Positions 1 to 7,492 are shown, counted from the first letter of the stretch. The stretch: DNA of 17,952 bases from CAZDSS01 sp964508185 (GCA_964508185.1 CAZDSS010000055.1:1-17952); one strand, 5' to 3'. Notes: generated from the letters alone by a model not told the origin. Program-made: numbers and translations.

Positions 1-2
1 GC

Positions 3-560
3 CATGTCGACCGCATCATCCTGTCGCGCCCCGCGGTCGAGGCGGGCGAGCGGCTCGGCTTCCTGCCCGGCGACATGCGCGAGAAGATCGATCCCTATCT
101 TCGCCCCCTCTATGACGCGCTCAACGACACGCTGCCCGCCGACGAGATCGCGAAACGGCTGGAGCGCAACGAGATCGAGGTCGCACCGCTCGCCTATATG
201 CGCGGCCGAACCCTTTCCAATTGCGCGGTCATCCTGGACGAGGCGCAGAACACGACGCCCATGCAGATGAAGATGTTTCTCACCCGCCTGGGCGAGAACT
301 GCCAGATGGTGGTGGCGGGCGACCCGAGCCAGACGGACCTGCCCTCCGTCAGCCAGTCGGGGCTCAATCATGCGCTCCGGATCGTCGGCGACATTCCGGG
401 GATCGCCGTGGTGCGCTTCGCGCCCGAGGACGTGGTGCGCCATGCCCTGGTCGGCGCCATCGTCGCCGCCTACGACCGCGCGGACGAGAAGGCGCGGGCC
501 CGCGCCGCGCAGACGGGCGACGGCACGGACGATCAGCCCGCCGCCGAAAGCGAGGCCTGA
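3..560 (+). CDS. phoH: PhoH-family ATPase, 3' part only
   Basis: The gene is cut by the left window edge; the visible frame begins at base 3 and gives about 185 C-terminal residues. The protein is a P-loop ATPase of the PhoH/PhoL family, cytoplasmic, usually linked to RNA metabolism. What is visible: the segment IILSRPAVEAGERLGFLPGD, typical of the family just after the Walker A region; then a Walker B/DEAQ block, VILDEAQNTTPMQMKMFLTR; then MVVAGDPSQTDLP. The Walker A motif lies outside the window. The C-terminal tail is Ala/Asp/Glu-rich and poorly conserved. The next gene, ybeY, starts 4 bases after the stop, the usual phoH-ybeY coupling in proteobacteria. The family call is firm; the exact biochemical role is not established by sequence. 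Confidence 0.95.
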   Translation, partial: HVDRIILSRPAVEAGERLGFLPGDMREKIDPYLRPLYDALNDTLPADEIAKRLERNEIEVAPLAYMRGRTLSNCAVILDEAQNTTPMQMKMFLTRLGENCQMVVAGDPSQTDLPSVSQSGLNHALRIVGDIPGIAVVRFAPEDVVRHALVGAIVAAYDRADEKARARAAQTGDGTDDQPAAESEA

Positions 561-564
561 CATC

Positions 565-1200
565 GTGTCCGATCTTGCGTCCCATATGGAGGAATTCGAG
601 GACCCCTTGCCACCGGCGGAGGACGGATCCCTCATCGTTGACATTTCCGTCGAATGCGACGGCTGGGACAGCGGCATTCCAGGAGCGGTCGATGCCTGCG
701 TCGAGACGCTGCATGCGGCGCTCGACTTCATCGGCAGCGACCTTCCCGCGATCGAGGTGAGCGTGGCGCTCGTGGACGACGATGCGATCCGCGACCTCAA
801 CAGGCGCTTCCGCGGCATGGACAAGCCCACCAACGTCCTGTCCTTCCCCGCGCTGGACCCGGATGAACTCGAGGGCCTCCGCCGCGGCGAGCGGCCCGCC
901 TGGCTTCCGCCCGGAACCGAGGTCACGGCGGGCGATCTCGCCCTTGCGCTGCAAACCCTGCTCAGGGAGGCCGAGGCCCAGGGCAAGGCGCCCATCGATC
1001 ATTTCCGGCATCTCGTCGTGCACGGATTTCTTCACCTTTTCGGCTATGATCACGTCGATGACGACGAAGCCGAAATCATGGAACGGCTTGAGGCGCGGAT
1101 ACTGGCGCGGCTCGGCGTTCCCGATCCCTATGACCCGGAACGGCAGGCGCCGGAGGGTCACATAGACGGAATGGCAACAGACAAGCAGTGCAATGACTGA
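565..1200 (+). CDS. ybeY: Endoribonuclease YbeY (rRNA maturation factor)
   Basis: YbeY is a metal-dependent single-strand endoribonuclease that acts in 16S rRNA 3'-end maturation and ribosome quality control in the cytoplasm. The zinc-binding signature HGFLHLFGYDH is intact, with its three histidines at about residues 153, 157 and 163. It is followed by the Asp/Glu-rich DDDEAEIM helix usual for the family. I chose GTG at 565, which has a GCGAGG ribosome-binding-like stretch upstream and gives 211 aa. ATG at 586 (204 aa) is a possible alternative with a weaker upstream signal. The N-terminal 25 residues are acidic and not conserved. The stop lies 8 bases inside the next gene, so translation is probably coupled to corC. 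Position between phoH and corC is the standard one. Confidence 0.95.
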   Translation: MSDLASHMEEFEDPLPPAEDGSLIVDISVECDGWDSGIPGAVDACVETLHAALDFIGSDLPAIEVSVALVDDDAIRDLNRRFRGMDKPTNVLSFPALDPDELEGLRRGERPAWLPPGTEVTAGDLALALQTLLREAEAQGKAPIDHFRHLVVHGFLHLFGYDHVDDDEAEIMERLEARILARLGVPDPYDPERQAPEGHIDGMATDKQCND

Positions 1201-2107
1201 CGACCCATCTGCCCAGGCGTCGAATTCCAAGGACGCCGATCCTCAAAGTATTATCGGCCGCCTGAAGCGCCTCTTTTCGGGGCGCTCCGGCGAGGGCTCG
1301 CTCCGCGAAAGCATCGAGGAGGTGCTTGAGGAGCATGCAAGCGAGGGCGACGACGCCTTCGACCGCGAGGAACACGCCCTTCTTCTCAAGACCCTGGCCT
1401 TCGCCGATCTCCGCGTCGAGGACATCATGGTGCCGCGCGCGGACATCACCGCGGTCGAAGCCGAAACGGGACTCGACGATCTCGTTAAGATCTTCGCGGA
1501 AGCCGAAGTCTCCCGCATGCCGGTCTATCGCGGCGCGCTCGACGACGTGAGCGGCATGGTCCATATCAAGGACGTGTTCCGCCTGCTCGCCGCCCGCGAC
1601 GGGAACGGGGACAAGGGCATCGCCGACATCCTGCGCCCCATCCTGTTCGTGCCCTCCTCCATGCGGCTTCCCAATCTCCTCGTGAAGATGCGCGCGACCC
1701 GTATCCACATGGCGGTGGTGGTGGACGAATACGGCGGCACCGACGGCATCGTCACCATCGAGGACCTGGTGGAGCAGATCGTCGGCGACATCGAGGACGA
1801 GCATGATACCGACGACGAGGACAATGACGGCCTGACGCCCATCGACCCCCATACCTTCGAGGCCGGGGCGCGGCTCGACGTGGAGGATCTCGAAAAGGCC
1901 CTCGACCGCAAGCTCCGCACCAGCGAGGAGCTTGAGGAAGTGGACAGCGTCGGCGGCCTGGTGACGGCCCTCGCCGGCCGCGTGCCGCAGAAGGGCGAGA
2001 TCATCAGCAACGGCGCCGGCCTCAGCTTCGAGGTGCTGGACGCCGATCCGCGGCGGCTCAAGAAGCTGCGCGTGCGTATCGAGGAGAACATCCCCCATGA
2101 CGGCTGA
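1193..2107 (+). CDS. corC: CorC/HlyC-family CBS-domain protein
   Basis: This 304-aa protein belongs to the hemolysin/CorC family, historically linked to Mg2+/Co2+ efflux. Here the membrane DUF21 domain is absent, as in the short cytoplasmic form encoded beside ybeY and lnt. Visible domains: an acidic N-terminal linker (about 1-70), a CBS pair (about 75-200) opening with DIMVPRADITAVE and containing VSRMPVYRG and VVVDEYGGTDGIVTIEDL, and a C-terminal CorC_HlyC domain (about 215-295). A very acidic stretch rich in D/E at about residues 200-217 separates CBS and C-terminal domains. The ATG overlaps the ybeY stop by 8 bases. Biochemical function of the short form is uncertain; an adenine-nucleotide or metal-responsive regulatory role is inferred from the CBS domains. 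Confidence 0.9.
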   Translation: MTDDPSAQASNSKDADPQSIIGRLKRLFSGRSGEGSLRESIEEVLEEHASEGDDAFDREEHALLLKTLAFADLRVEDIMVPRADITAVEAETGLDDLVKIFAEAEVSRMPVYRGALDDVSGMVHIKDVFRLLAARDGNGDKGIADILRPILFVPSSMRLPNLLVKMRATRIHMAVVVDEYGGTDGIVTIEDLVEQIVGDIEDEHDTDDEDNDGLTPIDPHTFEAGARLDVEDLEKALDRKLRTSEELEEVDSVGGLVTALAGRVPQKGEIISNGAGLSFEVLDADPRRLKKLRVRIEENIPHDG

Positions 2108-2143
2108 GCCCGTGGCGGCCCGCCTGCCTTGGGGGGTCTCCGC

Positions 2144-3721
2144 ATGACGGGTGAGACGGGCGTCGTCGCCTGGCTCGGCGCGCGCTCCCCATGGCGGCGG
2201 CGCGCGATGGCCTTTCCCGCAGGCGTGCTCGCGACCCTCGCCCTGCCGCCCGTCCATGCGGTGCCGGTCCTTCTGTTGTCCCTGCCCCTCCTGATGCTGC
2301 TGGCGGCGACGGCGCGAAAGCCGCGCCAGGCCTTCGGCGACGGCTGGTGGTTCGGCTTCGGTCATTTTCTCGCCGGCCTCTACTGGATCGGCATCGCCTT
2401 CATGGTGAACGAGGACGTCAGCGACTGGGCGGGCGTGCCGGCGGTGATCGGGGTCGCCGCCGTCATGGCGGCATTCCCGGGCCTCGCGGCCCTCGCGACC
2501 CGGCTCTTCGCCGCGCGGCTCGATTTTTCCCGCCTGGCGCACGGCGTCGCCCTTGCCATCGCCTTCGCCGCCCTCTGGGGCGTGGCGGAATGGCTGCGCG
2601 GGCATCTTTTCACGGGCTTCCCCTGGAACCTCATGGGCTCCGTCTGGGCCTTCAGCCCCGCCCTGTTCCAGTCGGCGTCCCTCTGGGGAAGCTACGGGCT
2701 TTCTGTGGTGACGGTCCTGATCGCCGTCCTTCCCGCCGCGGGCCTTGGCCGCCGCACGCGGGCGGGGCGCTTCGGGCCCCTGATCGCATCCACGCTTGCC
2801 GTCGCCCTCCTCTGGGCGGGCGGGGCCTGGCGTCTCGGCGGCGCGACCGATGCCGCCGTGCCCGACATTCGCCTGCGCATCGTCCAGGCCAATGTGAAGC
2901 AGCAGGAGAAATGGCGGCGCGACCGCCTGTCGGAGAACTTCATCCGCCATCTGGAGCTCTCCGCAAAGCCCGCGCGCAAGCCGGTGACCCATATCATCTG
3001 GCCCGAAACGGCCGTGCCCTATTTCCTCAACGAGGAAGTCTCCCGCCGCTTCCTCATCGCCGACGTGGTGCCCGAGGGCGGCTTCGTCATCACCGGCGCG
3101 CCCCGGCTCGAATACGAGCCGGACGGCACGCCCGTGATCGCCAACAGCCTGTTCGTGATCGACGGCCTCGCCAATGTGCAGGCGTCCTATGACAAGAGCC
3201 ATCTGGTGCCGTTCGGGGAATATGTGCCCCTGCGCGGGCTTCTGGGCCTCCTGGGCCTTGGCCGGTTCGTGCCGTCCAGCATCGATTTCACCCCCGGGCC
3301 CGGTCCCACGGTCATCGACCTTGAGGGTCTCCCGAGCTTTTCGCCCCTCGTCTGCTATGAGGTGATTTTTCCCGCTGCGGTAGTGCCTCGGAATGCGCGC
3401 CCCGACTGGATCCTGAACATCACCAACGACGGCTGGTACGGCCGCAGCAGCGGCCCCTACCAGCATCTCGTCACCGCCCAGTTCCGCGCCGTCGAGGAAG
3501 GGCTGCCGGTGGTCCGCGCCGCAGGCACGGGCATTTCCGCGGTGATCGACGGGCACGGCCGGATCTGGCATTCCCTCGCTCTCGGCCGGAGCGGATTCAT
3601 TGACAGCGACCTGCCCGTAAAACTAGAAAGTCCGACGCTATTTGCTCGTGCAGGTGATTGGAGTTACTTCGGCCTCTTGGCTATACTCGTTCTGCTCGCG
3701 CGGCGGTTGAGTCGCCGCTGA
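2144..3721 (+). CDS. lnt: Apolipoprotein N-acyltransferase
   Basis: Lnt transfers an acyl chain from phospholipid to the N-terminal cysteine of lipoproteins, the last step of lipoprotein maturation, in the inner membrane. The Glu-Lys-Cys triad of the nitrilase domain is present: E288 in IIWPETAVPYF, K351 in YDKSHLVPFGEYVPLR and C404 in SPLVCYEVIFP. NITNDGWYG follows. About six hydrophobic segments precede the catalytic domain and one closes the protein (YFGLLAILVLLARRL). At 525 aa it has the usual length. ATG 2144 is preceded by a GGGGGG stretch at good spacing; TTG at 2129 is in frame but less likely. The gap from corC is 36 bases. From about 3619 to the stop the codons change sharply (GTA, CTA, AGT, ATA, TTG), unlike the GC-rich third positions of the rest. 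Confidence 0.96.
   Translation: MTGETGVVAWLGARSPWRRRAMAFPAGVLATLALPPVHAVPVLLLSLPLLMLLAATARKPRQAFGDGWWFGFGHFLAGLYWIGIAFMVNEDVSDWAGVPAVIGVAAVMAAFPGLAALATRLFAARLDFSRLAHGVALAIAFAALWGVAEWLRGHLFTGFPWNLMGSVWAFSPALFQSASLWGSYGLSVVTVLIAVLPAAGLGRRTRAGRFGPLIASTLAVALLWAGGAWRLGGATDAAVPDIRLRIVQANVKQQEKWRRDRLSENFIRHLELSAKPARKPVTHIIWPETAVPYFLNEEVSRRFLIADVVPEGGFVITGAPRLEYEPDGTPVIANSLFVIDGLANVQASYDKSHLVPFGEYVPLRGLLGLLGLGRFVPSSIDFTPGPGPTVIDLEGLPSFSPLVCYEVIFPAAVVPRNARPDWILNITNDGWYGRSSGPYQHLVTAQFRAVEEGLPVVRAAGTGISAVIDGHGRIWHSLALGRSGFIDSDLPVKLESPTLFARAGDWSYFGLLAILVLLARRLSRR
3658..3687 (+). promoter_or_regulatory. Candidate promoter inside the lnt 3' end
   Basis: A TATACT hexamer at 3682-3687 matches the sigma-70 -10 element at five of six positions. 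TTGGAG at 3658-3663, 18 bases upstream, could be a weak -35. It sits in the stretch of lnt with unusual, AT-richer codons and would drive the XRE regulator, whose start is about 130 bases downstream. No experimental support; the -35 match is poor. Confidence 0.35.
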
Positions 3722-3819
3722 GGACGCGGGCAGAATACGCCGGGTGGCCGCGTTGCGTCGCCAGTCTGATGGCTCCGAGGCGGAAGCAGAATCGCGCAAT
3801 TCGCAATGGGGGGCGAATC

Positions 3820-4248
3820 TTGAAAGCGAAACCAGACCCGGTGGACGTCCATGTGGGCGCGCGGCTGCGCCTGCGCCGGACGCTCCTCGGCATGAGCCAG
3901 GAAAAGTTGGGCGAGGCGGTCAATCTCACCTTCCAGCAGATCCAGAAATACGAGCGCGGCACCAACCGCATGGGGGCGAGCCGCCTTTACCAGATCTCCA
4001 GGGTGCTGGACGTGCCCATCACCTTCTTCTACGAGGGCCTGCCCGAGGATGCGGCCCCGGTGCGCGGCATGTCCCATCCGCAGCAGGAGCCCTATGAGGC
4101 CGAGGATCAGCTGTCGCGCCGCGAGACCATGGAGCTCATCCGCGCCTACTACCGCATTCCCGACCCGGTCCTCCGCAAGCGCACCCTTGAGGTGGTGAAG
4201 GCGATCGCCGGCAGCTTCGCCACAGAGGAGCTGCAGGCCGCCGACTGA
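3820..4248 (+). CDS. XRE-family transcriptional regulator
   Basis: A 142-aa DNA-binding protein with an N-terminal XRE/Cro-type helix-turn-helix (about residues 12-70). It shows RLRRTLLGMSQEKLGEAVN, FQQIQKYERGTNR and RLYQISRVLDVPITFFYEG, a pattern found in a conserved alphaproteobacterial family encoded after lnt. The C-terminal half (about 95-135) is charged and helical (ETMELIRAYYRIPDPVLRKR) and may be a dimer or effector region. I chose TTG 3820 because a GGGGGGCG ribosome-binding site ends four bases before it and family members start just before the KPxPxDxHVG segment. ATG 3769 is an in-frame alternative adding 17 non-conserved residues. Targets are unknown. In many relatives the next gene is metK; here it is not. 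Confidence 0.88.
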   Translation: MKAKPDPVDVHVGARLRLRRTLLGMSQEKLGEAVNLTFQQIQKYERGTNRMGASRLYQISRVLDVPITFFYEGLPEDAAPVRGMSHPQQEPYEAEDQLSRRETMELIRAYYRIPDPVLRKRTLEVVKAIAGSFATEELQAAD

Positions 4249-4322
4249 CGGCGGCGGGTGACGCTTTCCAGCCCGCGCGCTTTTCGCTATGGTCCCGCCA
4301 CATCAGGCAGGGCTCTGCGGGC

Positions 4323-4691
4323 ATGACCGAAAGTTTGTACAAGATCTTGCGGCGGGACGAGGCGGCGGCGGCCGAACGGGCCGACGCTCGATCCTTCCAC
4401 GGCACCGCGCTCGACCGGCGCGACGGCTTCATTCACCTCTCTTACGGCCGTCAGGTCGCGGGCACCCTCGCCTGCCACTTTCGGGATGCGGACGAGGTCG
4501 TCCTGCTCCGCGTCGAGGCCGCGGCCCTTCCGCCCGGCGCGTTACGGGCGGAGCCGTCCCGCGGCGGCGAATTGTTCCCCCATCTTCATGCGCCCTTGCC
4601 CTGGCGCGCCGTCGTCGAGCGCCTGCGCCTTCGCCGCGGGGCGGACGGCGCCTTCGTCATTCCGGATCACGTTCATGTCCCATCTCTATGA
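4323..4691 (+). CDS. DUF952 family protein
   Basis: This 122-aa cytoplasmic protein matches the DUF952 family, whose function is not known. Recognisable parts: the opening LYKILRRDE, RDGFIHLSYGRQV with H38 and S40, a strand VVLLRVEAAAL, and ELFPHLHAPLPWRAV with another conserved histidine. The conserved His/Ser residues and the compact fold have suggested an enzyme-like site in the family, but no reaction is assigned. Its last 17 bases overlap the start of pyrD, so the two are almost certainly co-transcribed and translationally coupled; a DUF952-pyrD pair is familiar in alphaproteobacteria. The 74-base gap before it has no clear ribosome-binding site or terminator, only a 6-bp GC stem around the stop of the preceding regulator. 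Confidence 0.85.
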   Translation: MTESLYKILRRDEAAAAERADARSFHGTALDRRDGFIHLSYGRQVAGTLACHFRDADEVVLLRVEAAALPPGALRAEPSRGGELFPHLHAPLPWRAVVERLRLRRGADGAFVIPDHVHVPSL

Positions 4692-5760
4692 TCTCGCCCG
4701 GCCTCTCTTTTTCAGCCTGCAGGCGGAGACCGCCCACGGCCTTGCGATCCGCGCCCTGAAGCTCGGCCTCGTGCCGCGGCCCCGTGTCACCTTTGATCCG
4801 GTGCTCGAGAGCAGCCACTGGGGCCTGCGCTTTCCGAGCCCCGTGGGCCTTGCCGCCGGGTTCGACAAGAACGCCGAGGTGCCGGACGCCATGCTGGCCC
4901 AGGGCTTCGGCTTCGTGGAGGCGGGGACGGTGACGCCGCGGCCCCAGGACGGCAATCCCCGCCCGCGCATGTTCCGCCTGGTGGAGGATCGCGCGGTAAT
5001 CAACCGCCTCGGCTTCAACAATCAGGGGATGGAAGCGGCGCGGCGGCGCCTTCTCGCCCGCCGGGCGGCAGGCCGCGGCGGCATCCTCGGCATCAATATC
5101 GGGGCCAACAAGGACAGCGCCGACATGGCCGCCGATTACGAGACCGGCATCCGCGGCTTCTACGGCCTTGCGGACTATTTCACGGTCAACATCTCCTCGC
5201 CCAACACGCCGGGACTTCGCGCCTGGCAGAAGGCGGAGGCCCTCGATCGCCTGCTCGGCAGGGTGATCTCGGCGCGCGCCGCGGCCCATGACGCGGCGGG
5301 CGGGAACGGCCGCCCCATGCCGCTTCTGGTCAAGGTCGCCCCCGATCTCGAGCCCGCGGAACGGGCGGAGATGGCGGAGATCCTGCTGCGCCACGGCGTC
5401 GACGGGATCATCGTGTCGAACACCACCATCAGCCGCCCGGCAAGCCTCAGGAGCCCGCAGGCCCGGGAAACCGGCGGTCTCAGCGGCGCACCCCTCAAGC
5501 CCCTTGCGACCGAGGTCTTGCGTGATTTCTACGGGCATACGAAGGGCAGGGTGCCCCTGATCGGCGTCGGGGGGATCGCAAGCGGCGCCGACGCCTATGC
5601 CCGCATCCGGGCGGGCGCGTCTCTCGTGCAGCTCTATTCCGGCATGGTCTATGCGGGCCCGGACCTTGCGCTCCGCATCGCGCGGGATCTCGCGGGCCTC
5701 ATCAAGGCCGACGGCTTCGCCAGCATCCGTGAGGCCGTGGGCGCCGATCATCGGCCGTGA
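4675..5760 (+). CDS. pyrD: Dihydroorotate dehydrogenase (quinone), class 2
   Basis: PyrD oxidises dihydroorotate to orotate and passes electrons to membrane quinone through FMN, the fourth step of de novo pyrimidine synthesis. The 361-aa protein has the class 2 N-terminal amphipathic region (LYDLARPLFFSLQAETAH) for membrane contact. The substrate loop follows (PVGLAAGFDKNAE, then VINRLGFNNQGME). NISSPNTPGLR contains the catalytic serine (S174/S175). FMN-binding segments are PLLVKVAPDL, IIVSNTTISRP, LIGVGGIASG and LVQLYSGMVYAGP. ATG 4675 gives a standard N-terminus and overlaps DUF952. The gene ends 9 bases before an iron-box-like palindrome that belongs to the next gene. No missing key residues. 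Confidence 0.97.
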   Translation: MSHLYDLARPLFFSLQAETAHGLAIRALKLGLVPRPRVTFDPVLESSHWGLRFPSPVGLAAGFDKNAEVPDAMLAQGFGFVEAGTVTPRPQDGNPRPRMFRLVEDRAVINRLGFNNQGMEAARRRLLARRAAGRGGILGINIGANKDSADMAADYETGIRGFYGLADYFTVNISSPNTPGLRAWQKAEALDRLLGRVISARAAAHDAAGGNGRPMPLLVKVAPDLEPAERAEMAEILLRHGVDGIIVSNTTISRPASLRSPQARETGGLSGAPLKPLATEVLRDFYGHTKGRVPLIGVGGIASGADAYARIRAGASLVQLYSGMVYAGPDLALRIARDLAGLIKADGFASIREAVGADHRP

Positions 5761-5769
5761 CCGACGAAC

Positions 5770-5801
5770 TTGCAAATAGTTCGCAATTGCTGTTGCAACA
5801 A
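5770..5801. promoter_or_regulatory. Tandem Fur-like palindromes upstream of futA
   Basis: Bases 5770-5786 read TTGCAAATAGTTCGCAA, an imperfect 17-bp palindrome (TTGC-AA around a short centre). It is followed at once by TTGCTGTTGCAACAA (5787-5801), which contains the perfect palindrome TGTTGCAACA. The first element closely resembles one near bfd at 7874-7890. From memory of alphaproteobacterial Fur/Mur sites, TGC(A/G)AAT-type palindromes fit; assignment to a specific regulator is inference. The elements cover the candidate futA -35. Confidence 0.6.
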
Positions 5802-5821
5802 CTTTCCGCCCTCGCTAAGCT
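5793..5821 (+). promoter_or_regulatory. Candidate futA promoter
   Basis: TTGCAA at 5793-5798 and TAAGCT at 5816-5821 are 17 bases apart, a plausible if weak sigma-70-type pair. The -35 lies inside the second palindromic element, so a bound repressor would block it. The futA start codon is 34 bases past the -10, with GAAGGA at 5841-5846 as ribosome-binding site. Confidence 0.4.
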
Positions 5822-5854
5822 CCTTCAAGCCAACAGCTTTGAAGGACCACAGTC

Positions 5855-6898
5855 ATGAAACTGTTCATGGGACGGTTGCGGCGCGCCGCGGCCCTGGTTG
5901 CGGTGTCGATGGCGGCAGTGCTTCCCGCCGCGGCCCATGCCGCCAGCGTCAATATCTATTCCTATCGCGAGGAAGTGCTGATTCGGCCCATTCTCGAAGC
6001 CTTCACCAAGGAGACAGGCATCAAGACCAATCTGGTGAGCGGCAAGGCCGAGGCGCTCCTGGAGCGGCTCAAGGCCGAGGGCGCCAACAGTCCGGCGGAC
6101 GTGCTGCTCACCGCCGACGTGGCGCGGCTGGTGATGGCCAAGGAAGCGGGCGTCCTGCAGCCCGTGCAGTCGGAAATTCTCGAACAGGCCATTCCCGCGA
6201 CCTATCGCGACGACGAGAACATGTGGTTCGGCGTCTCCAAGCGGGCGCGGGTGATCTTCTATGCCCCCGACCGGGTGAAGGAGAGCGAGCTTTCCACCTA
6301 TGAAGATCTGGCGGATCCCAAATGGAAGGGTCGGATCTGCGTCCGCTCCTCGTCCGCGGTCTACAACCAGTCCCTGGTCGCCGATCTCATCTCCCGTAAC
6401 GGCGCCAAGGCGGCGGAGGAATGGGCGCGCAAGCTGGTCGGCAATCTTGCGCGGCGGCCCCAGGGCGGCGACCGCGACCAGATCAAGGCCGTGGCGGCCG
6501 GCGAATGCGACATCGGCATCGCCAACACCTACTACTATTTCGGCATGATCTCGGAGCCCGAAGGCAGCGCCGACCGGCAGGCGGCGGAGAAGGTCGCCAT
6601 CTTCTGGCCCAACCAGGGCGGCAAGGGCGGCGTCCATGTGAACGTGAGCGGCGGCGGCGTCACCAAGAGCGCCCGCAACAAGGCGGAAGCCATCAAGCTT
6701 CTGGAATTCATGGTGAGCGAGAAGGCGCAGCAGATCTACGCCAACATCATCTATGAATATCCCATGCGCGAAGGGGTCGAGCCGGCTCCCGTGGTCAGGA
6801 GACACGGCAGTTTCGAGGCCAATACCACGCCCCTGCCGACCTACGCGAAATTCGGCCGCGAGGCCATGATGATCTTCGACCGGGTGGGCTGGCGCTGA
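5855..6898 (+). CDS. futA: Ferric iron ABC transporter substrate-binding protein (FutA/IdiA type)
   Basis: This 347-aa periplasmic protein would bind Fe3+ and deliver it to an inner-membrane ABC permease. It starts with a signal peptide (about 1-29, RLRR then a hydrophobic core, cleavage near AAAHA|AS). The mature part follows the FutA/FbpA pattern: NIYSYREEVLIRPILEAF with Y35 and Y37 as possible ligands; TGIKTNLVSGKAEALLERL; SPADVLLTADVARL; and NTYYYFG with Y226-Y228, the tyrosine cluster that binds iron in this family. No permease or ATPase gene lies beside it, so its transporter must be encoded elsewhere. A GAAGGA ribosome-binding site precedes ATG 5855 by 8 bases. Upstream palindromes suggest iron repression. 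Specificity for iron over other oxyanion or metal ligands rests on family resemblance and the tyrosines. Confidence 0.92.
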   Translation: MKLFMGRLRRAAALVAVSMAAVLPAAAHAASVNIYSYREEVLIRPILEAFTKETGIKTNLVSGKAEALLERLKAEGANSPADVLLTADVARLVMAKEAGVLQPVQSEILEQAIPATYRDDENMWFGVSKRARVIFYAPDRVKESELSTYEDLADPKWKGRICVRSSSAVYNQSLVADLISRNGAKAAEEWARKLVGNLARRPQGGDRDQIKAVAAGECDIGIANTYYYFGMISEPEGSADRQAAEKVAIFWPNQGGKGGVHVNVSGGGVTKSARNKAEAIKLLEFMVSEKAQQIYANIIYEYPMREGVEPAPVVRRHGSFEANTTPLPTYAKFGREAMMIFDRVGWR

Positions 6899-6922
6899 CC
6901 TCCATCCCGACGCTTCAACACA

Positions 6923-6958
6923 AAGGGCGGCACCCTCGGGACGCCGCCCTTCTTCTTT
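6923..6958. terminator. Rho-independent terminator between futA and bfr
   Basis: A perfect 9-bp stem AAGGGCGGC (6923-6931) / GCCGCCCTT (6943-6951) with an 11-base loop is followed by TTCTTCTTT. It begins 25 bases after the futA stop and ends 24 bases from the bfr stop on the other strand. The T-rich side favours futA; on the minus strand only a short TTTGTG follows, so bidirectional use is possible but less sure. Confidence 0.8.
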
Positions 6959-6974
6959 GCGAAGGTCGCGAAAT

Positions 6975-7451
6975 TTACGAGATGTCGCCCACCTGGCTCT
7001 GCAGGTAATTCTGCTCGCCGAGCTTGTCGAAGAGCTCGAGCTGGGTCTCGAGCCAGTCCACATGCTCTTCCTCGGACTCGAGGATGTCGACCAGGATCTC
7101 GCGCGAGACGAAGTCCTTCACCGACTCGCAATAGACGATGCCTTCGCGCAGGACCGGAATGGCGTCATGTTCGAGGGCGAGATCGCTTTCAAGGATCTCC
7201 CGCACATTCTCGCCGATGCGCAGACGATCGAGATGCTGCAGGTTCGGCAGGCCTTCGAGGAACAGGATGCGTTCCATCAGCCGGTCCGCATGCTTCATCT
7301 CGTCGATGGATTCCTCGTATTCCTTGTGCGCCAGGCGATGAAAGCCCCAATGCTTCAGCATGCGATAATGCAGGAAGTACTGATTGATCGCCGTCAGCTC
7401 GTTCCTGAGCACATGGTTGAGAATCTTGATGACTTCGGGATCGCCCTGCAT
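6975..7451 (-). CDS. bfr: Bacterioferritin
   Basis: Bacterioferritin forms a 24-subunit haem-containing shell that oxidises Fe2+ and stores it as a ferric mineral in the cytoplasm. The 158-aa product has the standard length and every expected ligand at the usual number: ferroxidase residues E18, E51, H54, E94, E127 and H130, and the haem-ligand M52 within IDEMKHADR. The start is ATG at 7451, giving MQGDPEVIKILN, with GGGAG upstream; frames opening further upstream run through a repeat and are not conserved. It lies 157 bases downstream of bfd on the same strand, and the two proteins work together in iron release. A 12-bp direct repeat lies just upstream of the start, between bfd and bfr. Confidence 0.97.
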   Translation of the reverse strand: MQGDPEVIKILNHVLRNELTAINQYFLHYRMLKHWGFHRLAHKEYEESIDEMKHADRLMERILFLEGLPNLQHLDRLRIGENVREILESDLALEHDAIPVLREGIVYCESVKDFVSREILVDILESEEEHVDWLETQLELFDKLGEQNYLQSQVGDIS

Positions 7452-7466
7452 CGCGTCATGCTCCCT

Positions 7467-7492
7467 TGAAACACACAGGATGAAACACACAG
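7467..7492. repeat. 12-bp tandem direct repeat upstream of bfr
   Basis: TGAAACACACAG occurs at 7467-7478 and again at 7481-7492, exact copies with a 14-base period. Read on the coding strand of bfr it is CTGTGTGTTTCA twice, ending about 15 bases before the start codon and abutting its ribosome-binding site. It could be a regulator site or an element of the mRNA leader; no known motif is claimed. Confidence 0.7.

Noticed and set aside
1076..3571. 831-codon open frame on the minus strand
   Set aside because: It is a mirror of corC and lnt, whose motifs and catalytic residues are certain; the minus-strand protein is low-complexity and matches no known family.
3722..3819. Possible SAM riboswitch before the XRE regulator
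   Set aside because: Considered because related loci carry metK, but no conserved riboswitch core or pairing could be seen and metK is absent here.
4237..4255. GCCGCC/GGCGGC stem around the XRE stop codon as terminator
   Set aside because: Only 6 bp and no T-run follows; likely chance in GC-rich DNA.
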